Part shown: positions 9,745-19,544 of the stretch, piece after piece
How the letters are laid out: every line of letters begins with the position of its first letter
How positions within the stretch are numbered: position 1 is the first letter of the stretch
Assembly: GCA_945787715.1 (NCBI GenBank)
Contig: CALZJE010000006.1
Coordinates: 1-64,000, forward strand
Reading direction: 5' to 3'
DNA: 64,000 bases
Source of the DNA: an uncultured Ectothiorhodospiraceae bacterium
GTDB lineage: Bacteria; Pseudomonadota; Gammaproteobacteria; S012-40
Notes under the pieces: model-generated
The model's input: the letters and a program-made list of their open reading frames with translations, nothing else
The model's database searches: none
What the model was told of the DNA's origin: nothing
Position numbers and translations under genes: made by a program

Positions 9745-12342
9745 CTAATTGATCAATTTTTTCAATTTATAGAGCTCGTCAAGCGCTTGTTTCGGGCTTA
9801 AGTCATCTAAATCGAGTTCTTTTAGTGCATCTTCAGCCGGATTATTTTGAAGTTCCGTAAACAGCGGCAGTTGTTGATGTTCCGAGTTTGTGCTTTTGTT
9901 TGTGTTTTGATTTTCCAATTCATGCAGTCTGAGCTTTGCTTTGTTAATCACATGCTGAGGAACACCGGCCAAACTAGCAACCTGCAATCCATAACTTTGA
10001 CTTGCTGGGCCATCTTTTACTGAGTGTAAAAATATTATTTTGTTGTTGTGTTCAGTCGCTGTTAAATGAACATTCGCAACGTTTGCTCGTTGTTCTGGGA
10101 GCGCTGTCAATTCAAAATAGTGTGTTGCAAATAGTGTTAGTGGTTTAATGTTTTGTGATAAGTATTCTGCACAGGCCCAAGCGAGAGCAAGGCCGTCAAA
10201 AGTACTTGTGCCTCTGCCAATTTCGTCCATTAGCACAAGGCTGTTCTCTGTGGCGTTGTGCAAAATATTTGCAGTTTCTGTCATTTCCACCATAAATGTA
10301 GAGCGGCCGCCTGCTAAGTCATCAGACGCGCCGATGCGGGTAAAAATTTGATCAATGAAGCCAATCGCTGCACTTTCCGCAGGAATATAGCTCCCAATAT
10401 GGGCAAGTAACACGATAAGAGCTGTTTGCCGCATATATGTTGATTTACCGCCCATATTTGGCCCGGTGATGATCAATATTTTTCGCTGATCAGAAATATC
10501 CAAATCATTGGGGACAAATGATGAGTCGAGTACACTTTCAACGACAGGATGGCGACCAGCATTAATGTTTAATACAGTATTGGATTCCAGTTGAGGAGCA
10601 CTGAGGTTCAGAGTTACTGCGCGTTCCGCTAAATTTGTTAATACATCGAGTTGCGATAATCCCGATGCTGTACCCTGTAAGGATATCAGGTGTTGCTGTA
10701 AATCATCGAGCAGTTGATCGTAAAGTGCTTTCTCTTTTGCCAGCGCTTTTTCTTTGGCGCTTAAAACTTTATCTTCAAATGTTTTTAATTCTGGTGTGAT
10801 GAAACGTTCAGCGCCCTTAAGAGTTTGACGCCTAATGTAGTGAGCTGGGGCATTTTCAGAATGTAGCCGAGACATTTCGATAAAGTAGCCGTGTACGCGA
10901 TTGTATCCAACTTTCAGTGTATTAATGCCTGTCTGTTCTTTTTCTCGTTGCTCCAGATCGACAAGAAACTGATCGCTGTTTTCTCTGAGCGCTTTTAACT
11001 CATCCAGTTCATCATCAAATCCATGTGCAATGACTCCTCCATCACGAATGACGACGGGAGGATTTTCTATAATCGCACTTGCTAATAGATTATAAACTTC
11101 GGGATGTTGATCGATTTGTTGTTTAAGCGTGCTTAACAATGATGAGCTTTCAGTTAAATCAACTAAGCTATTGTGCAGTTCCGGGATTAACTTGAGCGAA
11201 TCTCTAAGTACAGCCAGATCTCTTGGGCGCGCAGATTTGATTGCAACTCGTGCGAGAATTCTCTCAATATCGCCTATGCCTCGGAAAATATCATGGATGT
11301 CGCTATATTGATGGTTTTGAATAAGCGCATCGATGGCTTGATAACGTAAGTTAAGTGTATTGTGATCGCGAATAGGACGGTTTAACCAGCGCCTAAGCAA
11401 CCGACCGCCCATTGGGGTTGCTGTCGAATCCATTAGTGAAGCAACTGTATTTTCAGTGCCGCCGGAAAGGTTGTATTCAATTTCTAAATTTTTTCGCGTT
11501 GATGCGTCCATGATGATGCTATCGTCACGGTTTTCTGTGCTTAAGGATTGAATATGCGGAAGCGCAGTTTTTTGTGTTTCTTTAACGTATTCGAGCAGGC
11601 AGCCTGCCGCTCCAATGGCTGTAAAATATTGTTCGCAACCAAATGCGCTTAGGTCATGAGTGCCAAACTGAGTTTTTAATAGCCGATAATTGTTTTCGTA
11701 ATCAAAAAACCAGGGAGCCTGTTTTCGTACGCCTCGAACGTTTGTTAAAGAAATCGCACTAAATGTTTCACTCACTAATAATTCAGCAGGGCGAATTCTT
11801 TCAAGTTCTGAATAAACTGATTCTTCATTATTTAATTCCATAATAGAGAAGCGGCCACTGGTTAAATCCAGTGTTGCGATGCCAAATAATTTATTTTCAA
11901 AATGAAGTGCTGCTAATAGATTATCGCGGCGCTCATCGAGTAAAGACTCATCCGTAACGGTACCGGGCGTTAATATTCGAGCAACTTTCCGCTCAACCGG
12001 ACCTTTACTGGTTGCCGGATCGCCAACTTGTTCACAAATAGCAACCGACTCACCAAGTTTTACCAGTTTTGCCAAGTAAGGTTCAACGGAATGAAATGGA
12101 ACGCCTGCCATGGGAATAGGAGCGCCATTGGCATGACCACGAGCGGTTAATGTGATGTCGAGAATTTTTGCGACTTTTTTTGCATCATCAAAAAATAGTT
12201 CGTAAAAATCACCCATACGATAAAACAGAATGGTATTTGGATATTCTGCCTTGATGCGTGTGTATTGCTGCATCATTGGGGTAAGTTTTGCTGGAGCGGT
12301 TTTTGAGCTTGTTTTATTTGATTCTAATAGTTCAGTTGACAT
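9745..12342 (-). CDS. mutS: DNA mismatch repair protein MutS
   Basis: Recognises mismatches and small loops and recruits MutL. 865 aa (E. coli 853). The mismatch-wedge motif is GDFYELF with F46-Y47-E48. The Walker A loop GPNMGGKST lies around residues 624-634, followed by the Walker B DEIGRGTS and the ATHYFELT signature of the ABC-type ATPase. The start codon lies 6 nt after the stop of the sulfurtransferase gene upstream, so the two are probably co-transcribed. The first 20 residues are Ser/Thr/Lys-rich and divergent; the domain proper begins around residue 21. Confidence 0.97.
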   Translation of the reverse strand: MSTELLESNKTSSKTAPAKLTPMMQQYTRIKAEYPNTILFYRMGDFYELFFDDAKKVAKILDITLTARGHANGAPIPMAGVPFHSVEPYLAKLVKLGESVAICEQVGDPATSKGPVERKVARILTPGTVTDESLLDERRDNLLAALHFENKLFGIATLDLTSGRFSIMELNNEESVYSELERIRPAELLVSETFSAISLTNVRGVRKQAPWFFDYENNYRLLKTQFGTHDLSAFGCEQYFTAIGAAGCLLEYVKETQKTALPHIQSLSTENRDDSIIMDASTRKNLEIEYNLSGGTENTVASLMDSTATPMGGRLLRRWLNRPIRDHNTLNLRYQAIDALIQNHQYSDIHDIFRGIGDIERILARVAIKSARPRDLAVLRDSLKLIPELHNSLVDLTESSSLLSTLKQQIDQHPEVYNLLASAIIENPPVVIRDGGVIAHGFDDELDELKALRENSDQFLVDLEQREKEQTGINTLKVGYNRVHGYFIEMSRLHSENAPAHYIRRQTLKGAERFITPELKTFEDKVLSAKEKALAKEKALYDQLLDDLQQHLISLQGTASGLSQLDVLTNLAERAVTLNLSAPQLESNTVLNINAGRHPVVESVLDSSFVPNDLDISDQRKILIITGPNMGGKSTYMRQTALIVLLAHIGSYIPAESAAIGFIDQIFTRIGASDDLAGGRSTFMVEMTETANILHNATENSLVLMDEIGRGTSTFDGLALAWACAEYLSQNIKPLTLFATHYFELTALPEQRANVANVHLTATEHNNKIIFLHSVKDGPASQSYGLQVASLAGVPQHVINKAKLRLHELENQNTNKSTNSEHQQLPLFTELQNNPAEDALKELDLDDLSPKQALDELYKLKKLIN

Positions 12343-12348
12343 GGTTTC

Positions 12349-13167
12349 TTATATTTCTATCGGAGTGTCTTCTCTGTTTGCCCAATCTGACCAGGACCCT
12401 GGGTATCCTTTCACATGCTCAAAACCTAATGATTTTAGGGTGACATACATTAAGGCAGAGCGATGATGGGATTGGCAGTGGGTGATTATGTTTTTTTCTT
12501 TTGTGATGCCAATTGCTTCGAGCATTGGTTGTAACTCGTTTTTCGGCTTTAAACGCAGTGGATTATTTCTGTCTTTTAGCTCAATCCAATCGAGATTTAC
12601 GGCGCCAGGAATGTGGCCTGCACGTTTGGCGCGGACATCTTCGCCAAGATATTCATCTCGCGACCTAGCATCTAGCACACAGGTTTTTGAATCGACCAGT
12701 TGAGTTAAAATTTCTTCTGCGTCAACAACGCCTTCCCGATTGTAAAAGCTCAATTTATAGATACTATGGGTAATTTCTGGAATTTCTGTTGTTGTTGGTT
12801 TGTTTTGTTCTTTCCAGGCATTGATGCCACCATTAAGAAGAGACATCTTTTTATGCCCCGCAATTTCTAGTGTCCATAACAAGCGTGCTGCTTTTCCACT
12901 GCCTTCTCCATCATATGCAACGATATAAGAATCGGCTGTAATTCCCCGCTCGGATAGCACTTTTTCAAACTCAGCAGCGTCAGGAATTAAGCCGAGTACT
13001 GGTGGCGTGTTTTTGACGATACTGGAATAATCTAATGAAACAGCCGTTGGAATATGCTCAAGCTGATATAGTTCTGGCGAACTTAGATCAATTACGCAGG
13101 TGTTTGGTTTACTAAGGATTTTGTCAAGATCGTCAGGTTCGATTACCCAAGGTGTATCTAGGGTCAT
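12349..13167 (-). CDS. rhdA: Thiosulfate sulfurtransferase, RhdA-type tandem rhodanese
   Basis: 272-aa protein with two rhodanese domains, only the second carrying the catalytic cysteine. The active-site loop is C231-Q-S-H-H-R, close to the C-Q-T-H-H-R loop that characterises Azotobacter RhdA (Cys230) and unlike the glycine-containing loop of mercaptopyruvate sulfurtransferases. Family role: moving sulfane sulfur from thiosulfate to an acceptor such as cyanide or a protein thiol. The neighbouring isc operon makes a part in sulfur supply plausible but unproven. It sits immediately upstream of mutS, 6 nt apart. Confidence 0.88.
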   Translation of the reverse strand: MTLDTPWVIEPDDLDKILSKPNTCVIDLSSPELYQLEHIPTAVSLDYSSIVKNTPPVLGLIPDAAEFEKVLSERGITADSYIVAYDGEGSGKAARLLWTLEIAGHKKMSLLNGGINAWKEQNKPTTTEIPEITHSIYKLSFYNREGVVDAEEILTQLVDSKTCVLDARSRDEYLGEDVRAKRAGHIPGAVNLDWIELKDRNNPLRLKPKNELQPMLEAIGITKEKNIITHCQSHHRSALMYVTLKSLGFEHVKGYPGSWSDWANREDTPIEI

Positions 13168-13228
13168 AACATGTTCCTTAATAGTTTTAACAATGAATCA
13201 GTGATAAAGCGATTTAAAAATCGACATC

Positions 13229-13265
13229 ATCCATTTGTACTAGATTAGAACTAGCTACCATGGAT
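13229..13265. promoter_or_regulatory. Symmetric palindrome upstream of the rhodanese gene
   Basis: Nested inverted repeat: outer arms ATCCAT (13229-13234) and ATGGAT (13260-13265), inner arms CTAG and CTAG, separated by equal 5-nt spacers. It lies 62-98 nt upstream of the minus-strand start codon at 13167 and could be an operator. No regulator is known. Confidence 0.3.
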
Positions 13266-13413
13266 AAACACATACACAATCGCATATTACTAGATGACCA
13301 TATAAAATCTAATGCAGTAACACTTGAAATATCAATGTTCAAATATTAAGTTGATATCACTCTAATATGCATAGGTAAGCTTAACAATACTTGCTCTTTA
13401 GTGTTCTCAGTCG

Positions 13414-14202
13414 TTATTTTTTACCACAGCTTTGTAGTTTTTTCAGCATTTGTTCGTGGACTTTAATATTTCCTGAGACTACATTTCCAGAATCCAGGAA
13501 GTTATTAGAACCATCCGTATCGGAGACTATTCCGCCAGCTTCTTGAATGATCAAGCAACCTGCAGCCATATCCCACGGTTTTAGTCCATATTCCCAAAAG
13601 CCATCAAGTCTACCTGCCGCAACATATGAAAGATCTAGCGCTGCTGATCCTGCTCGTCTTACTCCTGCTGTATTAGGTAGTAATACTTTTAGTGTTTCAA
13701 TATAAGCATCAAGATCTTGGTCTGGTCTGAATGGGATGCCAGTACCGAGTAAGGCTCCTTCCAAATTTCTACGATTGCTTACCCTAATTCGGCGGTCATT
13801 AAGCTGAGCTCCCTGGCCCCGACTTGCTGAGAAAATTTCATCTCTTAAAGGGTCATATACAACTGCGTGCTCAAGATTGTTTCTGTATTTAAGGGCAATA
13901 GAGACAGAAAATTGAGGAAAGCCTCTGAGAAAATTAGTGGTGCCATCTAATGGGTCAATAATCCACTGGAATTCGCTATTATTATTTGACGCTCCGCTTT
14001 CTTCTGCAAGAATGGCGTGATCAGGGTAGGCTTTGTTGATAGTTGAGATAATCTCTTGTTCTGCACGATAATCAACTTCGCTGACATAATCGTTCTGTGA
14101 TTTTTCAGAAACATTAAGTGTATCGATGCGATTCATTGAGCGTGTGATAACATTGCCTGCATTTCGCGCAGCACGAATAGCGATATTTACCATGGGATGC
14201 AT
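13414..14202 (-). CDS. suhB: Inositol-1-monophosphatase SuhB
   Basis: Mg-dependent phosphatase of the IMPase fold; in enterobacteria SuhB also takes part in Nus-factor-dependent rRNA transcription and processing. 262 aa. Metal-binding residues are visible: E67/E68 in LAEESG, D83-P-L-D86-G-T-T in the signature DPLDGTTNF, and the C-terminal WDMAAG. The N-terminus MHPMVNIAIRAARNAG is nearly that of E. coli SuhB (MHPMLNIAVRAARKAG), which supports the start. It is divergent from trmJ across 125 nt, an arrangement common in gammaproteobacteria. Confidence 0.96.
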   Translation of the reverse strand: MHPMVNIAIRAARNAGNVITRSMNRIDTLNVSEKSQNDYVSEVDYRAEQEIISTINKAYPDHAILAEESGASNNNSEFQWIIDPLDGTTNFLRGFPQFSVSIALKYRNNLEHAVVYDPLRDEIFSASRGQGAQLNDRRIRVSNRRNLEGALLGTGIPFRPDQDLDAYIETLKVLLPNTAGVRRAGSAALDLSYVAAGRLDGFWEYGLKPWDMAAGCLIIQEAGGIVSDTDGSNNFLDSGNVVSGNIKVHEQMLKKLQSCGKK

Positions 14203-14327
14203 GGGATAGCTCCAATTTAATTTTTAAAAAGCGTAGAAGGTTGATAGATTTTTGATCAAGCCTTAGCGGGGCGCGTATTTTAGAGATAACATAGCAAGAT
14301 GGCAATCAAATAAAAACATGATAAACG

Positions 14328-15071
14328 ATGAAATATAAAAATATTCGCATAGTCTTAATAGAAACAAGCCATCCTGGCAACATTGGTGCGGCGGCTCGAG
14401 CCATGAAAAACATGTGTTTAGAGCAGCTGTGCCTCGTTAATCCCAAGGATTTCCCTTCGGTAGTGGCTACGGCAAGAGCATCGGGAGCTGATGACATATT
14501 AGCAAATGCGCAGATCTGTTCATCTTTAGCTGAAGCGGTTTCAGATTGCAGTGTTGTTATTGGAGCAAGTGCTCGCTTACGTTCGGTGGAATGGCCTCTA
14601 TTAAATCCTAGAGAGTGTGCTGAAATAGTGAGCCGCGAAGTGGTTCAGGCGCCAGCAGCGATTGTTTTTGGGCGAGAGGACTCTGGACTGAGTAATGATG
14701 AGCTGGATAAGTGTCAATATCTTGTACACATCCCGACAAATCCTGAATTCCAGTCACTCAATATAGCGGCCTCTGTACAAGTGATAAGCTATGAAATTTA
14801 TCTGCAACTACTTGAAAGTCGAACTGAAGGGGTGTCTCCAGCAGAGCGGGCTACAGGAGAAGAGATGGAAGGTTTTTATGCTCATTTGGAAGCAGCTTTA
14901 ACCGAGATTGGCTTTCTTAAGCCTCCCAGCTGTCAAAAATTACTGCGCCGTTTGCGCCGACTTTATAATCGAGCAATGCTGGATAAGACAGATATTAATA
15001 TTTTACGAGGCGTATTGAGTGCTGCAGAGGGGAAAAAATACGCATGGGATGCGCGTAAAAAATCAAAATAA
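14328..15071 (+). CDS. trmJ: tRNA (cytidine/uridine-2'-O-)-methyltransferase TrmJ
   Basis: SAM-dependent SPOUT-class enzyme that 2'-O-methylates position 32 of several tRNAs. 247 aa. The family N-terminus IRIVLIETSHPGNIGAAARAM and the knot segments AIVFGREDSGLSNDEL and IPTNPEFQSLNIAASVQV are clear. The C-terminal helical extension with KLLRRLRRLYNRA is also typical. Its divergent pairing with suhB and its position before cysE and iscR match Pseudomonas-like genomes. No anomalies seen. Confidence 0.95.
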   Translation: MKYKNIRIVLIETSHPGNIGAAARAMKNMCLEQLCLVNPKDFPSVVATARASGADDILANAQICSSLAEAVSDCSVVIGASARLRSVEWPLLNPRECAEIVSREVVQAPAAIVFGREDSGLSNDELDKCQYLVHIPTNPEFQSLNIAASVQVISYEIYLQLLESRTEGVSPAERATGEEMEGFYAHLEAALTEIGFLKPPSCQKLLRRLRRLYNRAMLDKTDINILRGVLSAAEGKKYAWDARKKSK

Positions 15072-15090
15072 CCAACTATTTTGGTCGGGC

Positions 15091-15121
15091 TTGTAAATGA
15101 AGGGCTTGGCCCCTATATAAT
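15091..15121 (+). promoter_or_regulatory. Candidate cysE promoter
   Basis: TTGTAA (15091-15096), a 17-nt spacer, then TATATAAT (15114-15121) between trmJ and cysE. The -10 matches sigma-70 well and the -35 moderately. Confidence 0.5.
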
Positions 15122-15202
15122 GCAACAGCACCTAAAAAACTAAAATTAAATAATCAATCAAGGAAATTAATGTGTTTATTTTTCGTAGTGCAGGACGCTT
15201 AA

Positions 15203-15979
15203 ATGTTTAGTTCCCTAAAAGAAGATATTAAATGTGTATTTGATAGAGATCCTGCAGCTCGAAACTGGTTTGAAGTTCTAACAACCTATCCAGGTATTCA
15301 TGCTCTGCAAGCGCACCGTGTTAGTCATTGGTTTTGGAAAAGAAATTTCAAATGGTTAGCAAGACTATTGTCTACTATCTCGCGTTTTGTAACGGGTATT
15401 GAAATACATCCGGGTGCGACAATTGGTCGCCGGTTTTTTATTGACCATGGAATGGGAGTAGTTATCGGTGAAACAGCTGAAATAGGCGATGACTGTACGC
15501 TATATCATGGTGTCACGCTTGGTGGCACAAGTTGGGATACAGGTAAACGCCACCCAACACTCGGTAATGGCGTAGTTGTTGGGGCTGGGGCGAAAGTACT
15601 AGGCCCTATTACTATACATAATGATGCCCGAATTGGCTCAAACGCAGTGGTGGTTAAGGATGTGCCAATTGGTGCAAGTGTGGTAGGCGTGCCAGGCCGT
15701 GTGGTTATTCGGCAGCAAATCGCTACACTATCAGAAAAACGACAGGCAATTGCCAGCAAGATGGGTTTTGATGCCTATGGAACAGCTCAAGATATGCCTG
15801 ATCCTGTAGCGAATGCTGTTAATAAAATGCTTGATCACATTCATGCTATGGATGAGAAGCAAGAGCAAATATTTAAGGCCTTAATAAATATGGGCGTATC
15901 GATGGAAGATATTAAACTTCCGGAATTAGATTCTTGCGAATTAAGTAGCGGTGAAAGTGAGTCCGCCAATACAAAATAG
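15203..15979 (+). CDS. cysE: Serine O-acetyltransferase
   Basis: Acetylates serine with acetyl-CoA to give O-acetylserine, the first step of cysteine synthesis. 258 aa, a left-handed beta-helix of hexapeptide repeats. Recognisable segments are [42 protein letters not shown] and [20 protein letters not shown]. The C-terminus carries a Glu/Ser-rich tail in place of the enterobacterial one. It stands just upstream of iscR, so cysteine supply and cysteine-dependent Fe-S assembly are neighbours, as in Pseudomonas. A separate iscR promoter lies between them. Confidence 0.95.
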   Translation: MFSSLKEDIKCVFDRDPAARNWFEVLTTYPGIHALQAHRVSHWFWKRNFKWLARLLSTISRFVTGIEIHPGATIGRRFFIDHGMGVVIGETAEIGDDCTLYHGVTLGGTSWDTGKRHPTLGNGVVVGAGAKVLGPITIHNDARIGSNAVVVKDVPIGASVVGVPGRVVIRQQIATLSEKRQAIASKMGFDAYGTAQDMPDPVANAVNKMLDHIHAMDEKQEQIFKALINMGVSMEDIKLPELDSCELSSGESESANTK

Positions 15980-16129
15980 ATTTCTGAGAGAATTGGAAGC
16001 TAGTCAGCTTGTATTGGTGTGGGGTAGAAATCATTGCCAATACTATCAAATGGTTATAGCTAATACGATGGTGTGCCAAGCTTCCTAGATGGGTCTTGAT
16101 ATACTCACAAGAAAAAAGTGGTTAAAAAA

Positions 16130-16162
16130 TTGACAAAAACGCTAGGGAACTGTAATCTAGCG
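16130..16162 (+). promoter_or_regulatory. iscR promoter with overlapping inverted repeat
   Basis: TTGACA (16130-16135), a 17-nt spacer, then TAATCT (16153-16158), 55 nt before the iscR ATG. An inverted repeat CGCTAG (16140-16145) / CTAGCG (16157-16162) overlaps spacer and -10, a good place for an operator. It does not closely match the enterobacterial IscR type 1 consensus, so IscR binding is an inference. Confidence 0.65.
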
Positions 16163-16212
16163 CATTCATCAAACGATATATAATTTCAATTAACATTATA
16201 CGGGATAACATC

Positions 16213-16716
16213 ATGAGATTGACAACCAAGGGCCGCTACGCGGTAACAGCGATGCTAGATTTGGCAATTAATTATCAAAATGGGCCGATCACGTTATCTG
16301 ATATTTCTAAAAGGCAGGGCATTTCTCTCTCTTACTTAGAGCAGTTATTTTCTAAACTCCGAAAAAACGGATTGGTTGATAGCGCTAGAGGTCCAGGCGG
16401 CGGTTATCGCTTAAGCCGCGATGCGGACGATATAGCAATTGGCAATGTTATTACTGCAGTTGATGAAAAAATCGATGTAACCCAGTGTGGTGGAAAAGGT
16501 GATTGTCATGATGGGGGTCCATGTTTAACTCACGAATTATGGTGTGATCTTAGTAAGCAGATTTATGATTTCCTAAACAACATTAGTTTAGGCCAATTGG
16601 TACGAGAGCGTGCTGAGCGAGAGTCTATCGAAAAAACTGTTGAGTTTCTTGAGCAAGAGTCAAGCGATGAGGCTTCTGCCAATAATAGTCTGGGTAATTC
16701 TGCTGCAGCTATGTAA
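16213..16716 (+). CDS. iscR: Fe-S cluster-binding transcriptional regulator IscR
   Basis: Rrf2-family winged-helix repressor that senses Fe-S status through a [2Fe-2S] cluster and represses the isc operon when loaded. 167 aa. The N-terminus [18 protein letters not shown] and the helix-turn-helix [18 protein letters not shown] with wing GPGGGYRL are canonical. Cluster ligands C92, C98, C104 and H107 occupy the same positions as in E. coli. It heads the isc operon; its own promoter carries an inverted repeat that could be its autoregulatory site. Confidence 0.97.
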   Translation: MRLTTKGRYAVTAMLDLAINYQNGPITLSDISKRQGISLSYLEQLFSKLRKNGLVDSARGPGGGYRLSRDADDIAIGNVITAVDEKIDVTQCGGKGDCHDGGPCLTHELWCDLSKQIYDFLNNISLGQLVRERAERESIEKTVEFLEQESSDEASANNSLGNSAAAM

Positions 16717-16770
16717 TTAGCTGGATGGAGAGCTTTTGTTTAATAAAGCTCTCTGAGCTTGTAGTGCAGT

Positions 16771-17901
16771 ATGGCTATATTTTTTGATAATAATTCGACC
16801 ACTCCTCTAAATACCATTGTATTAGAGGCCATGATGCCGTATTTAAGTGAATTTTATGCAAATCCGTCGAGTATTCATACGGCTGGCCGCAAAGTTCGTG
16901 AGGCAATTGATGTAGCGCGCGAACAGGTAGCGGATTTAATTCAAGCGCATCCTTCGCAAGTCATATTCACCAGTGGTGGAACTGAAGCTAATAATCTTGC
17001 CATTAAAGGCGCTATTTACGGTATGGAGTTGGACTCTATTGCTGTCAGCCCTATAGAACATCCAAGCGTCATCGATGTAGTACGAAGTCTGCAAAAACAG
17101 TTCTCGGTACAAGAGTTAGATGTAAATTCGAGCGGCCAAGTAAGCACAGACTCTGTTGTAAAGTTTGTAGAAAACAACCGTAATTTTTTAATATCTGTGA
17201 TGCTTGCAAATAATGAAACCGGTTGCATTCAACCAGTGTCAGCCATCGCGGAGATGGCTCGATCATCAGCTGGGTTTATGCATACTGATGCAGTGCAAGC
17301 TGTGGGAAAGATGGATGTGAACTTCGAAAAACTCGGCGTTCATTTGATGACTCTTTCTAGTCATAAGATTTATGGTCCCAAAGGCGCGGGCGCTCTTATT
17401 TATGATAAGGCAATTGATATTGCGCCATTAATATTTGGTGGTGGCCAAGAGAAAAAACTCCGCTCAGGTACAGAAAATGTGGCTGCAATTGTCGGCTTTG
17501 GTAAAGCCGCTGAGCTTGCCAAAGAAAAGCTAAAAGAAAGCTATACTTATTTGCTGTCTCTAAGAGCTAGACTTGAAACTCAATTGAAAGATATCCCCGG
17601 TATTGTGTTATTTGGGGGAAAAGCTGAAAGGTTACCAAATACAACGTTTTTCAGTTTAAAGGGTATTGATGGAGAAGCCTTGTTAATGCAGCTGGATATT
17701 CAAGGTATAGAGGTAGCAAGTGGATCTGCATGTGGAAGCAATAACTTGCAGCCGAGCCATGTGCTTGAAGCCATGGGAATAGAAGAAACTATAGCGAAAG
17801 GTGCGATTAGAGTCAGTTTTGGACTACAAAATACACCGCAAGAAGTCGATGAGTTAATTGATTTTTTAAAGAAATTTACAAATATTAGTACATCACACTG
17901 A
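16771..17901 (+). CDS. Second cysteine desulfurase, NifS/IscS-like
   Basis: 376-aa PLP-dependent class V aminotransferase-fold protein releasing sulfur from cysteine as a persulfide. The PLP lysine is in [11 protein letters not shown]. The catalytic-cysteine loop is ASGSACGSNNLQPSHVL, with cysteine present but a loop unlike the IscS version next door ([18 protein letters not shown]). The N-terminus MAIFFDNNSTTPLN resembles NifS-type enzymes. It lies between iscR and iscS, 54 nt after iscR and 37 nt before iscS, so it belongs to the operon. The usual gammaproteobacterial isc operon has only one desulfurase here. It may serve another acceptor or be a diverged duplicate; the substrate reaction is well supported, the partner is unknown. 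Confidence 0.88.
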   Translation: MAIFFDNNSTTPLNTIVLEAMMPYLSEFYANPSSIHTAGRKVREAIDVAREQVADLIQAHPSQVIFTSGGTEANNLAIKGAIYGMELDSIAVSPIEHPSVIDVVRSLQKQFSVQELDVNSSGQVSTDSVVKFVENNRNFLISVMLANNETGCIQPVSAIAEMARSSAGFMHTDAVQAVGKMDVNFEKLGVHLMTLSSHKIYGPKGAGALIYDKAIDIAPLIFGGGQEKKLRSGTENVAAIVGFGKAAELAKEKLKESYTYLLSLRARLETQLKDIPGIVLFGGKAERLPNTTFFSLKGIDGEALLMQLDIQGIEVASGSACGSNNLQPSHVLEAMGIEETIAKGAIRVSFGLQNTPQEVDELIDFLKKFTNISTSH

Positions 17902-17938
17902 ACTTAAGTGATGCAAAGAATTCAACTGGAGTGTAAAC

Positions 17939-19153
17939 ATGAAATTGCCAATTTATCTTGATTATTCTGCAACAACACCGGTCGATGAGCGAGTGGCAGA
18001 AAAAATGTGTCAGTACCTGACCGTTGATCAAATGTTTGGTAACGCTGCGTCTCGATCGCATAAATTCGGATGGGATGTTGATGAAGGTATAACATTGGCT
18101 CGAAAGCAAGTTGCAGATCTAATTAATGCTGACCCTAAAGAGATCGTTTGGACTTCGGGCGCGACAGAATCAAACAACCTGGCAATTAAAGGTATTGCTC
18201 ACTTTTATCAATCCAAGGGCAAACATATTGTTACTTGTAAGACAGAGCACAAAGCAGTGCTTGATACCTGTCGACAATTAGAGCGGGAAGGTTTTGAAAT
18301 AACTTATTTAGCGCCTGAAGAGAATGGTTTGCTGGATCTTGCAAAGCTGAATGCAGCGCTTCGCGATGATACAATCTTAATTTCCATTATGCATGTGAAT
18401 AATGAAATTGGTGTTATTCAAGATATTGCAGCCATAGGTGAATTAGCACGTTCGAAAAAGATTTTCTTCCATGTGGATGCTGCCCAAAGTGCTGGTAAAG
18501 TGCCCATTGATCTTAAAGAAATGAAAGTTGATTTGATGTCATTTTCTGCTCATAAAATCTATGGACCTAAAGGTATGGGGGCTTTGTATGTTCGCCGCAA
18601 GCCGCGAGTTCGTTTAGAAGCACAAATGCATGGCGGTGGTCATGAAAGAGGTATGCGCTCAGGAACTTTGGCGACTCATCAAATTGTTGGTATAGGCGAA
18701 GCTTTTCGAATTGCTAAGGAAGAGATGGCGAGTGAAAACGACCGTATTCGAATGTTGCGCGATAGACTCTGGAATGGAATTAACGATATGGAAGAGATTT
18801 ATTTGAACGGTGACTTTGACCATCGGGTTTCCGGAAATCTCAACGTTAGTTTTAACTTCGTTGAAGGCGAGTCATTGATAATGGCGCTGAAGGATATTGC
18901 GGTGTCTTCTGGGTCAGCTTGTACATCGGCAAGTCTAGAGCCTTCATACGTGTTGCGAGCTATAGGTCGAAATGATGAGTTAGCTCATAGCTCGATTCGA
19001 TTCTCAATCGGGCGCTATACGACAGAAGAAGAAATCGATCATACGATTAAGATTATTCGTGAAAAAGTTGAAAAGCTACGTGAATTATCTCCGCTTTGGG
19101 AGATGTACAAAGATGGCGTGGATTTGTCAAAAATACAATGGGCAGCACATTAG
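17939..19153 (+). CDS. iscS: Cysteine desulfurase IscS
   Basis: Housekeeping desulfurase that delivers persulfide sulfur to Fe-S assembly and tRNA thiolation. 404 aa, the length of E. coli Isc[21 protein letters not shown], the PLP lysine in [19 protein letters not shown], and the catalytic loop [20 protein letters not shown] are nearly identical to known IscS. The C-terminal [13 protein letters not shown] is the segment that in E. coli docks IscU. The next gene is iscA, 25 nt downstream, not iscU. Confidence 0.97.
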   Translation: MKLPIYLDYSATTPVDERVAEKMCQYLTVDQMFGNAASRSHKFGWDVDEGITLARKQVADLINADPKEIVWTSGATESNNLAIKGIAHFYQSKGKHIVTCKTEHKAVLDTCRQLEREGFEITYLAPEENGLLDLAKLNAALRDDTILISIMHVNNEIGVIQDIAAIGELARSKKIFFHVDAAQSAGKVPIDLKEMKVDLMSFSAHKIYGPKGMGALYVRRKPRVRLEAQMHGGGHERGMRSGTLATHQIVGIGEAFRIAKEEMASENDRIRMLRDRLWNGINDMEEIYLNGDFDHRVSGNLNVSFNFVEGESLIMALKDIAVSSGSACTSASLEPSYVLRAIGRNDELAHSSIRFSIGRYTTEEEIDHTIKIIREKVEKLRELSPLWEMYKDGVDLSKIQWAAH

Positions 19154-19178
19154 AGCAGACTCGGTGGGTGAAATAATT

Positions 19179-19502
19179 ATGTCGATAACATTAACAGAAA
19201 CCGCTGCAAATCGGATTAAGCTTTTCCTCGTAAAACGCGGGAAAGGTGAAGGTTTACGTTTAGGTGTTAAACCGAGTGGCTGCTCTGGCATGTCTTACGT
19301 ATTGGAGTTTGTGGACGAAATTGAGGACGTTGACGAGGTGTTTGAAAAATACGGAGTTAAAGTCATAGTCGATAAAAAAAGTATGCTGTACCTGGATGGT
19401 ACTGAACTTGACTATACAAAAGAAGGCTTAAACGAAGGATTTAAATTTAATAATCCTAATATATCGGGTGAATGCGGATGCGGTGAGAGCTTTAACGTTT
19501 AA
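19179..19502 (+). CDS. iscA: A-type Fe-S carrier protein IscA
   Basis: 107-aa A-type carrier that passes Fe-S clusters to apoproteins. The ligand cysteines are C35 in [14 protein letters not shown] and C99/C101 in GECGCGESF at the C-terminus. Start ATG 19179 gives exactly the E. coli IscA length; the open frame extends further upstream only as an overlap with the end of iscS. A GGTGGG ribosome site lies 9 nt upstream. It directly follows iscS; in the canonical operon iscU would separate them. Confidence 0.96.
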   Translation: MSITLTETAANRIKLFLVKRGKGEGLRLGVKPSGCSGMSYVLEFVDEIEDVDEVFEKYGVKVIVDKKSMLYLDGTELDYTKEGLNEGFKFNNPNISGECGCGESFNV

Positions 19503-19544
19503 TGCATCCCTCTTTCTAATCCTTGTTGCTCGATTTTAATTTAA

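Noticed and set aside
12349-13167. Assignment of the tandem rhodanese as SseA mercaptopyruvate sulfurtransferase
   Set aside because: The CQSHHR loop matches RhdA-type thiosulfate sulfurtransferases rather than the glycine-containing SseA loop.
19059-19178. Upstream extension of the iscA frame (starts [16 protein letters not shown]), examined as a possible iscU remnant
   Set aside because: It is an out-of-frame reading of the iscS 3' end and shows no IscU-like residues; the iscA start at 19179 gives the family length.
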